This document shows, piece after piece, positions 1-10,322 of a DNA stretch of 64,000 bases. The notes below the pieces were generated by a model. That model saw nothing but the letters and a program-made list of their open reading frames with translations, made no database searches and was not told the origin of the DNA. This DNA is from Flavobacterium lacus. Lineage in GTDB: Bacteria; Bacteroidota; Bacteroidia; Flavobacteriales; Flavobacteriaceae. Made by a program: the position numbers and the translations under genes. The stretch covers positions 55,819 through 119,818 of the forward strand of contig NZ_QLSV01000008.1 in the NCBI RefSeq assembly GCF_003268815.1, in the 5' to 3' direction. Each line of letters begins with the position of its first letter. Positions within the stretch are counted from its first letter, which is position 1.

Positions 1-434
1 CTTGAGATGTTTAAAGCAGCATTTGTTGTAGAACCATTTAAAGTTGTTATAATTGCTTCTCCTCCAAAAGTTGTTAAACCTGTTGGTCTTTTCAATAAAG
101 AAATACCAAAATTGGAATTTCCGACAGACGCAGTTGGCTCTCCTACCGGTGAACACCAATAATTATAACCAAAATTGTTCGAAGTACCTTCTTGAAATGC
201 TGACAACGTTCCGAGTCCAATGTTATTAGAACCTAGCGTCGTTTTTTGAAGCAACTGACTTTCATTCCTCAAATAAATATGTCCGGCACTAGCCAAATTG
301 ACATCTTGCGTAACGGTAATATATAGGTCATTTACATATAAAAAGCTGCCAGAGCTCACAAATAATTGTGCTTGGGATTGCATTCCCACAGAAAACACTC
401 CAATAATAATAAAAAACTTTAGTAAACTTCTCAT
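1..434 (-). CDS. Exported protein, 3' part cut off by window edge
   Basis: The open frame runs on the minus strand from an ATG at 434 through the window edge, giving about 144 residues without a stop. The N-terminus (MRSLLKFFIIIGVFSVG...QAQ) is a typical Sec signal peptide with cleavage expected after residue ~22. The mature part contains YNYWCSPVG, which resembles the YVYWSSPV segment in the C-terminal module of the three giant T9SS proteins that follow on the other strand. It is therefore probably another T9SS-secreted cell-surface protein of this island (inference); its sorting tail would lie outside the window. Function unknown. Confidence 0.75.
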   Translation of the reverse strand, partial: MRSLLKFFIIIGVFSVGMQSQAQLFVSSGSFLYVNDLYITVTQDVNLASAGHIYLRNESQLLQKTTLGSNNIGLGTLSAFQEGTSNNFGYNYWCSPVGEPTASVGNSNFGISLLKRPTGLTTFGGEAIITTLNGSTTNAALNIS

Positions 435-453
435 AATTAAAAACTTAAAAACC

Positions 454-461
454 CAAATTTA
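454..461 (-). promoter_or_regulatory. Candidate -7 element for the truncated exported protein
   Basis: On the minus strand this reads TAAATTTG, matching the Bacteroidota -7 consensus TAnnTTTG, about 20 bases before the start codon at 434. No convincing -33 TTG is seen at the usual distance. Confidence 0.3.
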
Positions 462-661
462 AGTATTTATTTCATTACAATTATTATTTGACAATACTTT
501 TTTTTTAACAGAATAAGAAATTTAGCCTGCAAATGTTAAAAAAGAGTTTTCAACCATCGATAAAACGCACATTTATTTAACATTTAAGTATTATTTTTCT
601 TATATTTATATAAATTTAATGTATTTTGTCGATTTTTTTATACACTTTATCGGTTTTGTGA

Positions 662-669
662 TATATTTG
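662..669 (+). promoter_or_regulatory. Candidate -7 element of the first T9SS type C gene
   Basis: TATATTTG matches TAnnTTTG. It would place the transcription start near 675 and a leader of about 43 bases before the ATG at 718. The -33 region is a T-run rather than a clear TTTG. The rest of the 435-717 gap shows nothing else identifiable. Confidence 0.4.
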
Positions 670-717
670 CTCTGTCAAAAATTAAGTAATGAAAACTCAT
701 TTTAAAATTAATAAGTC

Positions 718-3700
718 ATGAAAAATTATTCTACACTAATTAATGAAACAAAAAAAGAAGATTTAAATTTAAATCTAAGATCTAAATTTATACTTGTATT
801 TTTACTTTTTACAATTCAATTTGTAAGATCACAAACGGTGCATATCAATCCTACTACAAATGGAGGTTTTGAAAGTGGTGCTACGTTTGCTGCTAATGGT
901 TGGAATGTTACAACAGGGACATCATCTCAAAACCAATGGGTGTGTCATACTGGTGCAACTGCAGGATTTTCGGGATCACGGTGCGCTTATATTACTAATA
1001 ATGCATCAGCCATTACACCACCTCATAATTACACATTAACAGTTAACCGTAGAACACATTTGTATAGAGATGTATCTATACTTGCTGGTGAAACTAATAT
1101 AATTTTAAATTTTAACTGGATTGGAAGAGGCCAAAACAATACTGATTGGATGAGAGTTTGGGCTATACCAACTAGCTATATACCAGCATATGGAGTACTT
1201 ATTACAACAACAGTTCCTGCTGCTGAAAGAGTATTGTTGGGCAACTTTCAAAACCAAGCTTCTTGGACTAATACCACTGTAAATGTTCCATCTGCATTTG
1301 CTGGACAATCTTTTCGTTTAGTTTTTGAATGGATAAATAATAATAGTAGTGGCACACAACCTCCTGCTGCAATAGATAACATCTCTTTAACTTCCATTGT
1401 ACCACCAATAAATGATAATTGTTCAAATGCCATTGCTCTTACAGTGAATGAAGATGCCACTTGTGCTTCTAGCACGCCCGGAACAACAATTGGTGCCACA
1501 TTATCTCAAACCGGTTGCACAGGAGTAGCTGACGATGATGTTTGGTATAGCTTTGTCGCAACAAGTACTTCACATACTGTTACGGTAACTCCCGGAACTT
1601 TAAATGACGCTGTTTTACAAGTTTTTAGTGGAACTTGTGGTGGATTAACAAGTTTAATCTGTAGAGATGCAAATTTCAGTTCTGCTGAAATTGCCAGAGT
1701 CAATTATCTTACTGTGGGAAATACCTACTATGTAAGAGTATACAGTTATAATAATAATTCGGGTAACGGAACATTTGAAATATGTGTAACTTCGCCTGAT
1801 ACAGTTAGTACTTCAACCACTTCGCACACTGTAGTAGAGCTGGTAAAAGATATTTTATTTGAAAATAGTTGTATAAGTGTTTCAAACATTACCTCAGTGA
1901 CAGGAACAAACTATGGAAATTCAAGCGGTATTGGTTATTTTTCAAGAGTAGGAGAGTCATTTCCTTTTAAAGATGGTATCGTTTTATCGACCGGAAATGC
2001 AAATCTAGCAGGTGGATCTATAAACGATGCTACAAACTCAGACGGAAATTTTGCATGGCTCGGTGATAGTGATGTTGAAGCGGTAATGTCTGCTGTTTCG
2101 GGTTCACCGCAAACTTCACATAATGCGAGCTACTTGCAATTTGACTTTGTGCCTTTTCAAGACACCATAAGTTTTGATTTCTTATTTGCTTCAAATGAAT
2201 ATGGTCAATATCAATGTGACTATTCAGATACCTTTATTTTCTTGTTAACGAATTTAACCACCGGTGTCACAACCAATATTGCGGTAGTACCATCAACAAC
2301 TACGCCAATTACAGTTGTTAGTATTAGAGATCAATTATATAATGGTTTTTGTAGCTCTGTAAATGAAAGTTATTTTGGTAACTACTATTACAATGATCCA
2401 ATTAGTGCTCCAATTAATTTCAGAGGCACAACTGTCCCTTTAACTGCAATAGGCACTGTGGTACCTGGCCAACAATACAGGATAAAATTAGCCATTGCAG
2501 ACCGTGCAGATCCTCTTTTTGATTCAGCAGTATTTATCAAAGGAAGTAGTTTTTCGCTGGGAGAAATTGCTTTAGGAGATGACTTGTTTATAGTTGACAA
2601 TACCGCTTTGTGTTACGGCGAATCTGTCATGTTAAATCCCGGATTGGATAGCTCAATTTTTGACTTTGAATGGTATCAAGATGATGTACTGATTTCATCA
2701 GCTACCGGCCCGACCTTTAATGTAACAGAATGGGGTGATTTTAGAGTTGTTGCCTACATTAAAGGCAATCCACAATGTTACGTGGAAGATCAAGTGCGAA
2801 TTGAAATTTTCCCAGAAATAACTCCTTTACAACCAAGAAATATTACACGATGTAATTTTGGAGTTCCATTTGATTTAACTGAAAATAATTCCAGGTTGCT
2901 TCAATTTTATCCGGAACCAACATTCGGCTTAAACTATTTTACTAGTTTAGCAGATGCACACAACAACACAAACCCAATTTTAAATCCGGAAAGTTTTTCT
3001 GAAACGTCAAATCCGCAAACAATTTATGCAAGAGTTTATAATATTGAAAGAGAATGTTATGGAATTCGATCATTCACTGTTAGAAGACCAAAAACATGGA
3101 ATGGCTCTGCAAATACCGATTGGAATACACCATCTAATTGGACACCGTTTGGCGTTCCAACTGATGAAGATTGTGTTATAATCAATGCAACGGCAAACGA
3201 TCCAATTATTAGCGGAACAGATTATATAGGTAATGGATTTAATCTTGAAGTGAGAGACGGCTCGCTCCTCACAGTAAGAGAAAATAATCATCTTATGGTT
3301 GTGGATCAAGTTGTTGTGAGGCCAACCGGAAGACTAGAGTTTGAAAACAATGCTAGCTTAGTACAAGTAAACAACGTAACTAACACAGGTTCAATTCGAT
3401 ATGACCGAAAAGCATTTATTAGAAGATTAGATTATGTATATTGGTCTTCGCCTGTAGATGCTTTCCATATTGCATCGCTGTCTCCGGGCACTCCGGCATC
3501 AACACGATTCTTTTGGAACACTACATTAAGCAACACAAATGGCGGAATCGGTGGATGGTCTGCTGCAAACGAAAACATGATCCAAGGAAAAGGATATATC
3601 GTTCGGGGTCCAAACTCTTTTACAACAACTATTCAGGAATTTAGAGCCTCGTTTAGCGGAGTTCCAAACAATGGTACGATTTCTTATCCAATTTCAAGAG

Positions 3701-4797
3701 GTAGTTATACCGGATCTGATTATGCCGGAACAAACGGAGTTACCATAACAAATATGGATGACAACTTTAATTTAATTGGAAACCCGTATCCGTCAGCAAT
3801 TCGCTACACAGATTTTATGGCTGCAAATCCAGATTTAGAAGGTTCAATACGCATATGGACACATGGCACATTGCCATCTGCTGCCAACGGAAATCCATTC
3901 TATGCCAGTTTTGGTTACAACTATTCGTCTGCGGATTACATTATTCACAACGGAACCGGGACGGTTACTGGACCAGCCACATATGATGGATATATTCCGG
4001 CAGGACAGAGTTTCTTTGTACTAATGAATGACGGAGCAGAGGCAACAAGCAATGTTGTATTTACAAATAGCATGCGTGTAACTGCAAACAATACACAATT
4101 TTACAGAAGCAGTAATCAAACATTATCCGCTCAAGATTCGGGTAGAATTTGGTTAGATTTAATAAATCCTGCAAATATGGTTTGTAGAACTTTAATAGGG
4201 TATGTTGAAGGAGCTACAAATGAAAAAGACAGAATTTATGATACCTACACAAAAATATCAGGTTCAACTTTCTTCTATTCATTAATTGGTAATGAGAAAA
4301 ATTCTATCCAAGGAAGAAGTGTACCATTTGAAATTGAGGATGTTGTTCCTGTAGGATTTAAAGCAAATGCTGAAGGTAACTACACTATTGCGATTGCAGC
4401 GGTTGATGGAATATTTCAAAGCGAACAATTTGTTTACTTAAAGGATAATTTACTGGGAATAATTCATGAATTAAGTTCTGAACCTTACACATTCTATTCA
4501 TTGACAGGAGAGCATAATGAACGATTTGAAATAATCTACACAAACGAAACATTAGGTACAATTGATTTTGAAAGTCAAGAAATAAAAGTTGTTACAAATG
4601 AAAATTTAACTGTATATTCTATGAATGCACTTATAAAGGAAGTAGCTGTATATGATGTTTTAGGCAGAAAAATTAATCATTACTTTAATATTAATGCGAA
4701 TGAAATTTCCCTAAAAGAGCAAAAGACCAATCAAGCATTAATACTTAAAATCACCTTGGAAAATGAAATAATTGTTAACAAGAAAATCTTATATTAA
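718..4797 (+). CDS. Giant secreted protein with choice-of-anchor L-type domain and T9SS type C sorting tail
   Basis: 1359-residue secreted protein. An unusually long N-region precedes the hydrophobic signal segment (about residues 23-38, ending RSQ). Order of parts: a beta-sandwich-like region (~40-225); a prepeptidase C-terminal-like domain starting PPINDNCSNA (~227-357); a choice-of-anchor L-type domain (~390-612, with ITSVTGTNYGNSSGIG and a DSDVEAVMS segment); an Ig-like stretch; then from TWNGSANTDWNTPSNW (~792) the module shared with the next two genes, including YVYWSSPV and NLIGNPYPSAIR. The end (~1300-1359), with KEVAVYDVLGRKI and a final KKILY, is the ChiA-like type C signal for T9SS export. 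Likely an adhesin or surface protein; no catalytic motif was found. The ATG at 718 is preceded by a -7 element at 662 and a hairpin terminator follows the stop. Confidence 0.85.
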   Translation: MKNYSTLINETKKEDLNLNLRSKFILVFLLFTIQFVRSQTVHINPTTNGGFESGATFAANGWNVTTGTSSQNQWVCHTGATAGFSGSRCAYITNNASAITPPHNYTLTVNRRTHLYRDVSILAGETNIILNFNWIGRGQNNTDWMRVWAIPTSYIPAYGVLITTTVPAAERVLLGNFQNQASWTNTTVNVPSAFAGQSFRLVFEWINNNSSGTQPPAAIDNISLTSIVPPINDNCSNAIALTVNEDATCASSTPGTTIGATLSQTGCTGVADDDVWYSFVATSTSHTVTVTPGTLNDAVLQVFSGTCGGLTSLICRDANFSSAEIARVNYLTVGNTYYVRVYSYNNNSGNGTFEICVTSPDTVSTSTTSHTVVELVKDILFENSCISVSNITSVTGTNYGNSSGIGYFSRVGESFPFKDGIVLSTGNANLAGGSINDATNSDGNFAWLGDSDVEAVMSAVSGSPQTSHNASYLQFDFVPFQDTISFDFLFASNEYGQYQCDYSDTFIFLLTNLTTGVTTNIAVVPSTTTPITVVSIRDQLYNGFCSSVNESYFGNYYYNDPISAPINFRGTTVPLTAIGTVVPGQQYRIKLAIADRADPLFDSAVFIKGSSFSLGEIALGDDLFIVDNTALCYGESVMLNPGLDSSIFDFEWYQDDVLISSATGPTFNVTEWGDFRVVAYIKGNPQCYVEDQVRIEIFPEITPLQPRNITRCNFGVPFDLTENNSRLLQFYPEPTFGLNYFTSLADAHNNTNPILNPESFSETSNPQTIYARVYNIERECYGIRSFTVRRPKTWNGSANTDWNTPSNWTPFGVPTDEDCVIINATANDPIISGTDYIGNGFNLEVRDGSLLTVRENNHLMVVDQVVVRPTGRLEFENNASLVQVNNVTNTGSIRYDRKAFIRRLDYVYWSSPVDAFHIASLSPGTPASTRFFWNTTLSNTNGGIGGWSAANENMIQGKGYIVRGPNSFTTTIQEFRASFSGVPNNGTISYPISRGSYTGSDYAGTNGVTITNMDDNFNLIGNPYPSAIRYTDFMAANPDLEGSIRIWTHGTLPSAANGNPFYASFGYNYSSADYIIHNGTGTVTGPATYDGYIPAGQSFFVLMNDGAEATSNVVFTNSMRVTANNTQFYRSSNQTLSAQDSGRIWLDLINPANMVCRTLIGYVEGATNEKDRIYDTYTKISGSTFFYSLIGNEKNSIQGRSVPFEIEDVVPVGFKANAEGNYTIAIAAVDGIFQSEQFVYLKDNLLGIIHELSSEPYTFYSLTGEHNERFEIIYTNETLGTIDFESQEIKVVTNENLTVYSMNALIKEVAVYDVLGRKINHYFNINANEISLKEQKTNQALILKITLENEIIVNKKILY

Positions 4798-4819
4798 TTG
4801 TTTTAGTTGTTTAACCTAA

Positions 4820-4846
4820 AGGCCTCTTTATAGAGGTCTTTTTTTA
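4820..4846 (+). terminator. Rho-independent terminator after the first T9SS type C gene
   Basis: Seven-base arms at 4820-4826 and 4833-4839 (GGCCTC against GAGGTC, one wobble) are followed by a run of T, 22 bases after the stop codon. Confidence 0.75.
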
Positions 4847-5116
4847 TGTAAAAAAAACGGAGTTTTATTAATACGTAGTTTATCGGATTTTAACAACTTT
4901 CATCGGCTATTTTAGTTAATTCGTTGTTAAAGTGTTAATTTTGTGCCAAATAGCTTCCAAAAACTACAACTTACATGTTTAAATTTATTGCTTAAACAAT
5001 ACCACAGTAGGTTAACACAGTTAAAACAAAAATCAAATCTTAAGGAATTAACATGTACCCCAAACATTTGTTGAAATAGAAATAATTTAAGAAGTCGATC
5101 TAAAACCGTGGCTATC
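4847..5116. other. Leader region before the second T9SS type C gene
   Basis: About 270 AT-rich bases with no credible gene. The only promoter-like signal seen is TAATTTTG at 4936-4943 on the plus strand, which matches TAnnTTTG but would leave a long leader of about 165 bases before the ATG at 5117. No conserved RNA structure was recognised. Confidence 0.4.
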
Positions 5117-8100
5117 ATGAAAAAAAATTACAATTTACGAACTGGTTTAGTTTTTTTAAAAAAAGAAACCTATTTTAATACCAAAAATAACATCATACAT
5201 TTAATTTTGATGTTAATTACTTTTTTTGGATTTTCCACTTCTTTTGGACAAACTACAGTAATTTTTACTGCTACTGGCAATAGCACATGGACTGCTCCAT
5301 GCGACGTAACTTCCATTACCCTTGAAGTATGGGGTGCCGGTGGTGGGGGACAAAGAGCAAACGGAAACCCATCTGCAGGTGGTGGAGGTGCAGGTGGTGG
5401 ATATGTCAGAACCACTTATGCAGTAACTCCCGGCAGTACATATAATTTATACGTTGGAATTGGAGGAACGGGAAACTCAGGCGGAGATGGCCAAGATTCT
5501 TGGTTTGATACAAATACTACTATCATAGCTGTAGGCGGGCGAGGTGCCGGCGGAGTTGTCACGACAAATAGTACTTGGGGAACCGGAGCAACTGCATTTA
5601 CTTCAGGAAATGTAGGCGGGGGCGGGACCATAATTTCAACTTACGGTGGAAATGGCGGAAATGCCGGGAACAACTTTAGTGGTGGTGGCGGCTCAAGTGC
5701 GGGAGATATAAATGGAAATTCTGCCGCCGGAATGGCTGCAGGTGCTGCACCAACAAATGGGTATGCAGGTGCTGCTGGCAGAGACAGTAACGGGGCCGGG
5801 GCCGCGGGAGGAATTGGTGCCGGGGGTGCCGGGGGCAGGACTGCTCAAACTACTGACCGTTCTGGTGGTGCCGGTGGTCGAGGTCAAGTTAGAATTACCC
5901 ATACTTCAACATTAGCGACATATTGTTCACCTACTTTTACAACTGCAGTTGAACCAATTACCAATGTAACATTCGCCGGAATTAACAATACTTCTTCAAA
6001 TCTTATAAATGGGACTCCAGCTTTAGAAGAATTTTGTCAAATCGGCACTGTAATTCAAGGTTCTCCTTCAAATTCAATTTCAATTCAAGGGAATACCGAT
6101 GGAAATTTCACCAACAATATACGCGTTTATATAGATTGGGATAGAAATGGGACTTTTGGAAACGTAGCCAATGAAATTTATAATATTGGAACGATTACAA
6201 ATACCACCGGAGTTGATTTTATAAGTTTAACCGGAAACATTGCTGTGCCTTTGACAGCTGGATTAGGGTTAACAAAAATGAGGGTTATGAAACGCTTCGG
6301 CGGTTATCCAACAGGTCCATGCCAGACCGGAATAGGTTTTGGACAAGCAGAAGATTATTTAATTCAAGTAAACCCTAGACCTGTTTGCACTACTCCTGCC
6401 CTACAACCTACTTCTTTAAATTTAACTTCAACAGGAACAACATTGGCAGGTTCTTTTACAATGCCTATTCCACCAGCTGATAATTATTTAGTTGTTATAA
6501 ATACTACAGGAATTACTCCTGTTCCCGTAAATGGCACTACATATACAATTGGCTCAACAATTGGAGCAGGAAATACAGTAATTGATGTTGATAATAACAA
6601 TGCCTTTTCAACTACTGGCCTAACAATATTAACCAATTACTATGTATTTGTATTTTCGTATAATTCAGTGTGTACAGGAGGACCACTTTATTATACTGTT
6701 TCTCCATTAAATGGTTCTATAACAACCTTAAGTGTTGATTATTGTAACCCATTATCTACATCTGATGCTTCTAGAATTTTCATCAACAATGTTAGTTTTC
6801 TTGGTTCATTGAATGATGTTTCTAATTTAAATTCTTCCTTTTCATTATTGCCTTCTGGCTATCAAAACTTTACTTCCTTAGGAAACAGAGCCGTTCAAGC
6901 TCAAGGAGAAGGAATGAATATTATTGCATCTAGTAATGCAAGAGGGAGATGGAAAGCTTGGGTGGATTGGAATAAAGATGGAGATTTTAATGATGCAGGA
7001 GAAGAAATTTATAATCCGGGTGCATTTGCCGGAATTACTTTAAATTTTGGTTTTGTAATTCCTCCGGGAACTCCACCTGGTGACTACAGAATTCGATTCA
7101 GAGTATATAATAGTTTTTATTTAACGTTAGAGAATTTTAATTATGATTTCAACTCTTGCGAAACTTTCGATGCAAGAAATATTAATTATGGCCCACCGTT
7201 AGGGACAGTTAGCTCAATTGAATATGGTGAAGCTGAAGACTACTTATTCACTGTTGTTGCAAGTTGTTCAAACGTAATCACCAACATCACTCATGGAGAA
7301 GTTTGCGGCTCTGGCCCTGTAACACTTGATGTAACCGGTTCTGCGGGTGTGACATCATTTAGATGGTATTCAAGTGAAACAGGAGGTTTACCAATTGCCA
7401 CTACGCCAACAGGAACTTGGACAACTCCTTCATTGACAAATACAACAACTTATTATGTAACTGCTGTAAATGGATGTGAATCATTAGTTAGAACACCTGT
7501 AATTGCTACAGTTAGCCCAATACCAACACTGTCATTTAGCCCAAGCAATCCCATAATTTGTGGAAATAATGCAATTGTTTCATTAACTGCTGCAGGAGAT
7601 ACAGAACAGGTTTTCTTAGTCAATGAAAATTTTGAATCCGGAACACTCGGTGTTTTTTCCAATATTAACACAGATGCTAATGCCGCAAGTTTTGACAATC
7701 AATCGAGATGGCAAGTAAGAACGAGTACATTTATCCCAACAGGTCAAGTTTGGTTACCCGCAATTTCATCCGGATTTGGCGCAAATAGATTTGCCATGGC
7801 AACAGGTGACATCAACCCATTAGCCCCTAATGATATTGAAAATTCATTAACCTTAACAACCGGAGTAAATACAACAAACTTTACTGACTTAACACTTACA
7901 ATGAAATTTTATTTTTCAAGGTATTTACCCGATGATAATGTAAGTTTGACAGAATTTGTTACAATTGAAGCTTCTACCAATAATTTTACAACTTCTACAA
8001 CAATTGCAAACTATGTTGCAGATGTTGGAATTGGTTCTAGATTTAGTAATTTAAGTTTCGATTTATCTGCGTTTGTAAACCAAACAAATTTGAGATTCAG

Positions 8101-10132
8101 AATTAGACATCGTGTTTATTCAACATCTACTGGATGGTTACCGGATGGTGTTGCTGTTGATGAAATCAAATTATTTGGTACTAGACCATTAACTACTTCA
8201 TTTAATTACGATACCTCAACAGTGGATGCTTTTTCTGATTTTGCTTGTACATTAAGTTACTCTTCTGGAAGCCCTGCAACAACAATTTACATTAGACCAA
8301 CCTTGAGCCAACTTGAAAACGCCACTTTTACCATTCCGGTAAACACAACCCTTTCTAATGGTTGTTCAATTGCAGGAAATATAGTTGTAGTAAACAACAC
8401 TAAAATATACAATAATCCAAGTGATAGCGATTGGAATAATCCTTTGAATTGGAGACCAAATGGAGTACCAACTTCAGATAATTGTGTAGTAATTATTAAC
8501 GATTCTGATATTCCTAATTCAAATTATCAAGCATATGCAAGAAATCTAAGAGTTGCGAATACTGGAAATCTAAATTTAGGTTCATCAAGTTATTTAACAG
8601 TTACAGAAAATGTGATGGTAGATGCAGGAGGAGTTTTTGAAATTGAAAACAATGGTAGTTTGATTCAAATTGATAATGTTATCAATACTGGTAACATTAT
8701 CTATAAACGAATTGCCAATGCCATAAAAGGCACTGATTATGTTTATTGGTCGTCACCCGTAAGCGGACAAATTGTAAATGGTTTATATTCAACCCCAACT
8801 CAAGGTCCAAGATTCAGATGGAATACAACTATGCTTAACGCAAATGCAGCACAAGGAGGCTGGGTAAACGCAAGCGGCAATACAATGGCAACCGGAATAG
8901 GTTATATTGTTCGTGGTTCATCAACCGCATCTATGCCGGCCACTAACATTCTAAGTACTTTTACCGGAATTCCAAATAATGGCTCAATAAATGTTCCGGT
9001 AGAAAGAGGAAGTTACACCGGAGCACCCTATACAAGTCCAAATGGAGCTATAGTCAATAATTTAGATGACAATTGGAATTTGTTAGGTAATCCATATCCT
9101 TCTGCTCTAAATGCATTACAGTTTTTATTCGATAATAATACTAAAATTCACGGAAATGTTCGTCTATGGACACATGGTACCGATTTGGCTTTGACAGGCA
9201 CAACCGTAAATAATCCTTATTATGGTAATTTTGCTTACAATTATTCTTCTAGTGACTATTATTTTATCAATTATACGGGAACAACTATACCTGGCGGATC
9301 TGATTTAGTTAAAAGTGGTCAAGCCTTTTTTGTCCAAATGATTGATGGCCCTGCAGGTAGCAACACTGTTAATTTTAACAATGCTCAAAGAAGCAATTCA
9401 TTTGAAAATAATAATTTCTTCAGAAATGCAGAAAATTCATCGAATGAAAATTCAATTTCAAATCTAGAAAGACATCGAATTTGGTTGGATATCGTCAATG
9501 CAAATAATCAATCCACAACCACTCTAATTGGTTATGTGGAAAGTGCTTCCGATGCAAAAGATTCATTTTTTGATGCTACCGAAAAAGCTTCTGGTTCGTT
9601 AGGAATTTATTCAAATATAAATGATGAAACTTTTGCTATTCAAGGTCGTTCGTTGCCTTTTTCTGTTTCTGATGAAGTTTCGATAACTTTTAGAACTTCA
9701 AACTCAGGAATACATCATCTTGCTATTTTAGAGGTTGACGGACTATTTGAAAATCAATCAATTTACGTTAAAGATGAATTATTAAATGTGATTCATGATT
9801 TAAAATTGAGTCCGTATCCATTTTCAACGGAAGCCGGTACGCATCAAAATCGTTTCAAAATTGTTTATCAAAACGAAACACTTGGAATTCCTTTTGTTAC
9901 AGAAAATCAAGTAGTTGTATACAAAGACAAAACAAAATCCATTCAAATCTCCACAGGAAACTTAACAATGGATCAAGTAAAACTATTTGATATTCAAGGT
10001 AGATTGATTAAAACGGCAAGCGATATTAATAACAACAAATTATCAATTGATACCCAAGAAATGGCAGACCAAGTCCTAATGGTTTCTATTACTACAACCG
10101 ACAATCTTAAAATAACAAAAAAAGTATTCTAA
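5117..10132 (+). CDS. Giant secreted protein with Gly-rich region, two GEVED domains and T9SS type C tail
   Basis: About 1671 residues starting at the ATG at 5117; the frame opens 9 bases earlier at a GTG, but MKKNYN is the more natural start. The signal segment is displaced to about residues 30-47 (ends FGQ). A glycine-rich region (~70-258) is followed by two GEVED domains (pattern VYIDWDRNG...GQAEDYL ~334-412, and WVDWNKDGD...GEAEDYL ~611-706), an Ig-like domain of the CHU_C-associated kind (~715-805), a MAM/jelly-roll-like region opened by NENFESG (~834-1022), and from ~1095 the same C-terminal module as the flanking giants (DWNNPLNWRPNGVP, YVYWSSPVSG, NLLGNPYPSAL). It ends in a T9SS type C tail (VKLFDIQGRLI...ITKKVF). 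Predicted surface or adhesion protein; no enzyme motif seen. Confidence 0.85.
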   Translation: MKKNYNLRTGLVFLKKETYFNTKNNIIHLILMLITFFGFSTSFGQTTVIFTATGNSTWTAPCDVTSITLEVWGAGGGGQRANGNPSAGGGGAGGGYVRTTYAVTPGSTYNLYVGIGGTGNSGGDGQDSWFDTNTTIIAVGGRGAGGVVTTNSTWGTGATAFTSGNVGGGGTIISTYGGNGGNAGNNFSGGGGSSAGDINGNSAAGMAAGAAPTNGYAGAAGRDSNGAGAAGGIGAGGAGGRTAQTTDRSGGAGGRGQVRITHTSTLATYCSPTFTTAVEPITNVTFAGINNTSSNLINGTPALEEFCQIGTVIQGSPSNSISIQGNTDGNFTNNIRVYIDWDRNGTFGNVANEIYNIGTITNTTGVDFISLTGNIAVPLTAGLGLTKMRVMKRFGGYPTGPCQTGIGFGQAEDYLIQVNPRPVCTTPALQPTSLNLTSTGTTLAGSFTMPIPPADNYLVVINTTGITPVPVNGTTYTIGSTIGAGNTVIDVDNNNAFSTTGLTILTNYYVFVFSYNSVCTGGPLYYTVSPLNGSITTLSVDYCNPLSTSDASRIFINNVSFLGSLNDVSNLNSSFSLLPSGYQNFTSLGNRAVQAQGEGMNIIASSNARGRWKAWVDWNKDGDFNDAGEEIYNPGAFAGITLNFGFVIPPGTPPGDYRIRFRVYNSFYLTLENFNYDFNSCETFDARNINYGPPLGTVSSIEYGEAEDYLFTVVASCSNVITNITHGEVCGSGPVTLDVTGSAGVTSFRWYSSETGGLPIATTPTGTWTTPSLTNTTTYYVTAVNGCESLVRTPVIATVSPIPTLSFSPSNPIICGNNAIVSLTAAGDTEQVFLVNENFESGTLGVFSNINTDANAASFDNQSRWQVRTSTFIPTGQVWLPAISSGFGANRFAMATGDINPLAPNDIENSLTLTTGVNTTNFTDLTLTMKFYFSRYLPDDNVSLTEFVTIEASTNNFTTSTTIANYVADVGIGSRFSNLSFDLSAFVNQTNLRFRIRHRVYSTSTGWLPDGVAVDEIKLFGTRPLTTSFNYDTSTVDAFSDFACTLSYSSGSPATTIYIRPTLSQLENATFTIPVNTTLSNGCSIAGNIVVVNNTKIYNNPSDSDWNNPLNWRPNGVPTSDNCVVIINDSDIPNSNYQAYARNLRVANTGNLNLGSSSYLTVTENVMVDAGGVFEIENNGSLIQIDNVINTGNIIYKRIANAIKGTDYVYWSSPVSGQIVNGLYSTPTQGPRFRWNTTMLNANAAQGGWVNASGNTMATGIGYIVRGSSTASMPATNILSTFTGIPNNGSINVPVERGSYTGAPYTSPNGAIVNNLDDNWNLLGNPYPSALNALQFLFDNNTKIHGNVRLWTHGTDLALTGTTVNNPYYGNFAYNYSSSDYYFINYTGTTIPGGSDLVKSGQAFFVQMIDGPAGSNTVNFNNAQRSNSFENNNFFRNAENSSNENSISNLERHRIWLDIVNANNQSTTTLIGYVESASDAKDSFFDATEKASGSLGIYSNINDETFAIQGRSLPFSVSDEVSITFRTSNSGIHHLAILEVDGLFENQSIYVKDELLNVIHDLKLSPYPFSTEAGTHQNRFKIVYQNETLGIPFVTENQVVVYKDKTKSIQISTGNLTMDQVKLFDIQGRLIKTASDINNNKLSIDTQEMADQVLMVSITTTDNLKITKKVF

Positions 10133-10158
10133 CAAAAATTTAAATTTTAGCATTAAAA

Positions 10159-10186
10159 ACGACTTCTAAAAGGAGTCGTTTTTTTA
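10159..10186 (+). terminator. Rho-independent terminator after the second T9SS type C gene
   Basis: The inverted repeat ACGACTTCT (10159-10167) / AGGAGTCGT (10171-10179), with one G-T wobble, is followed by seven T residues, 27 bases after the stop. Confidence 0.8.
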
Positions 10187-10322
10187 TAAGTAAAGACTGA
10201 TGTTATTTTTTCATTTTAACGATTAAATTAAACATTATAACAATTTATTAACAAATATTTGTCATTTTGTTAGAATTTGATTTAAAATTATTATTTTAGT
10301 CAAAACAAATTTTATCCAAACC

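Noticed and set aside
644..4890. Shared TTTATCGG words upstream of the first two T9SS type C genes (near 644 and 4876)
   Set aside because: Too short and absent before the third gene; chance agreement in AT-rich DNA is likely.
5108..5116. GTG start nine bases upstream of the second giant gene
   Set aside because: ATG at 5117 opens a normal MKK signal-type N-terminus; the three extra codons add nothing.
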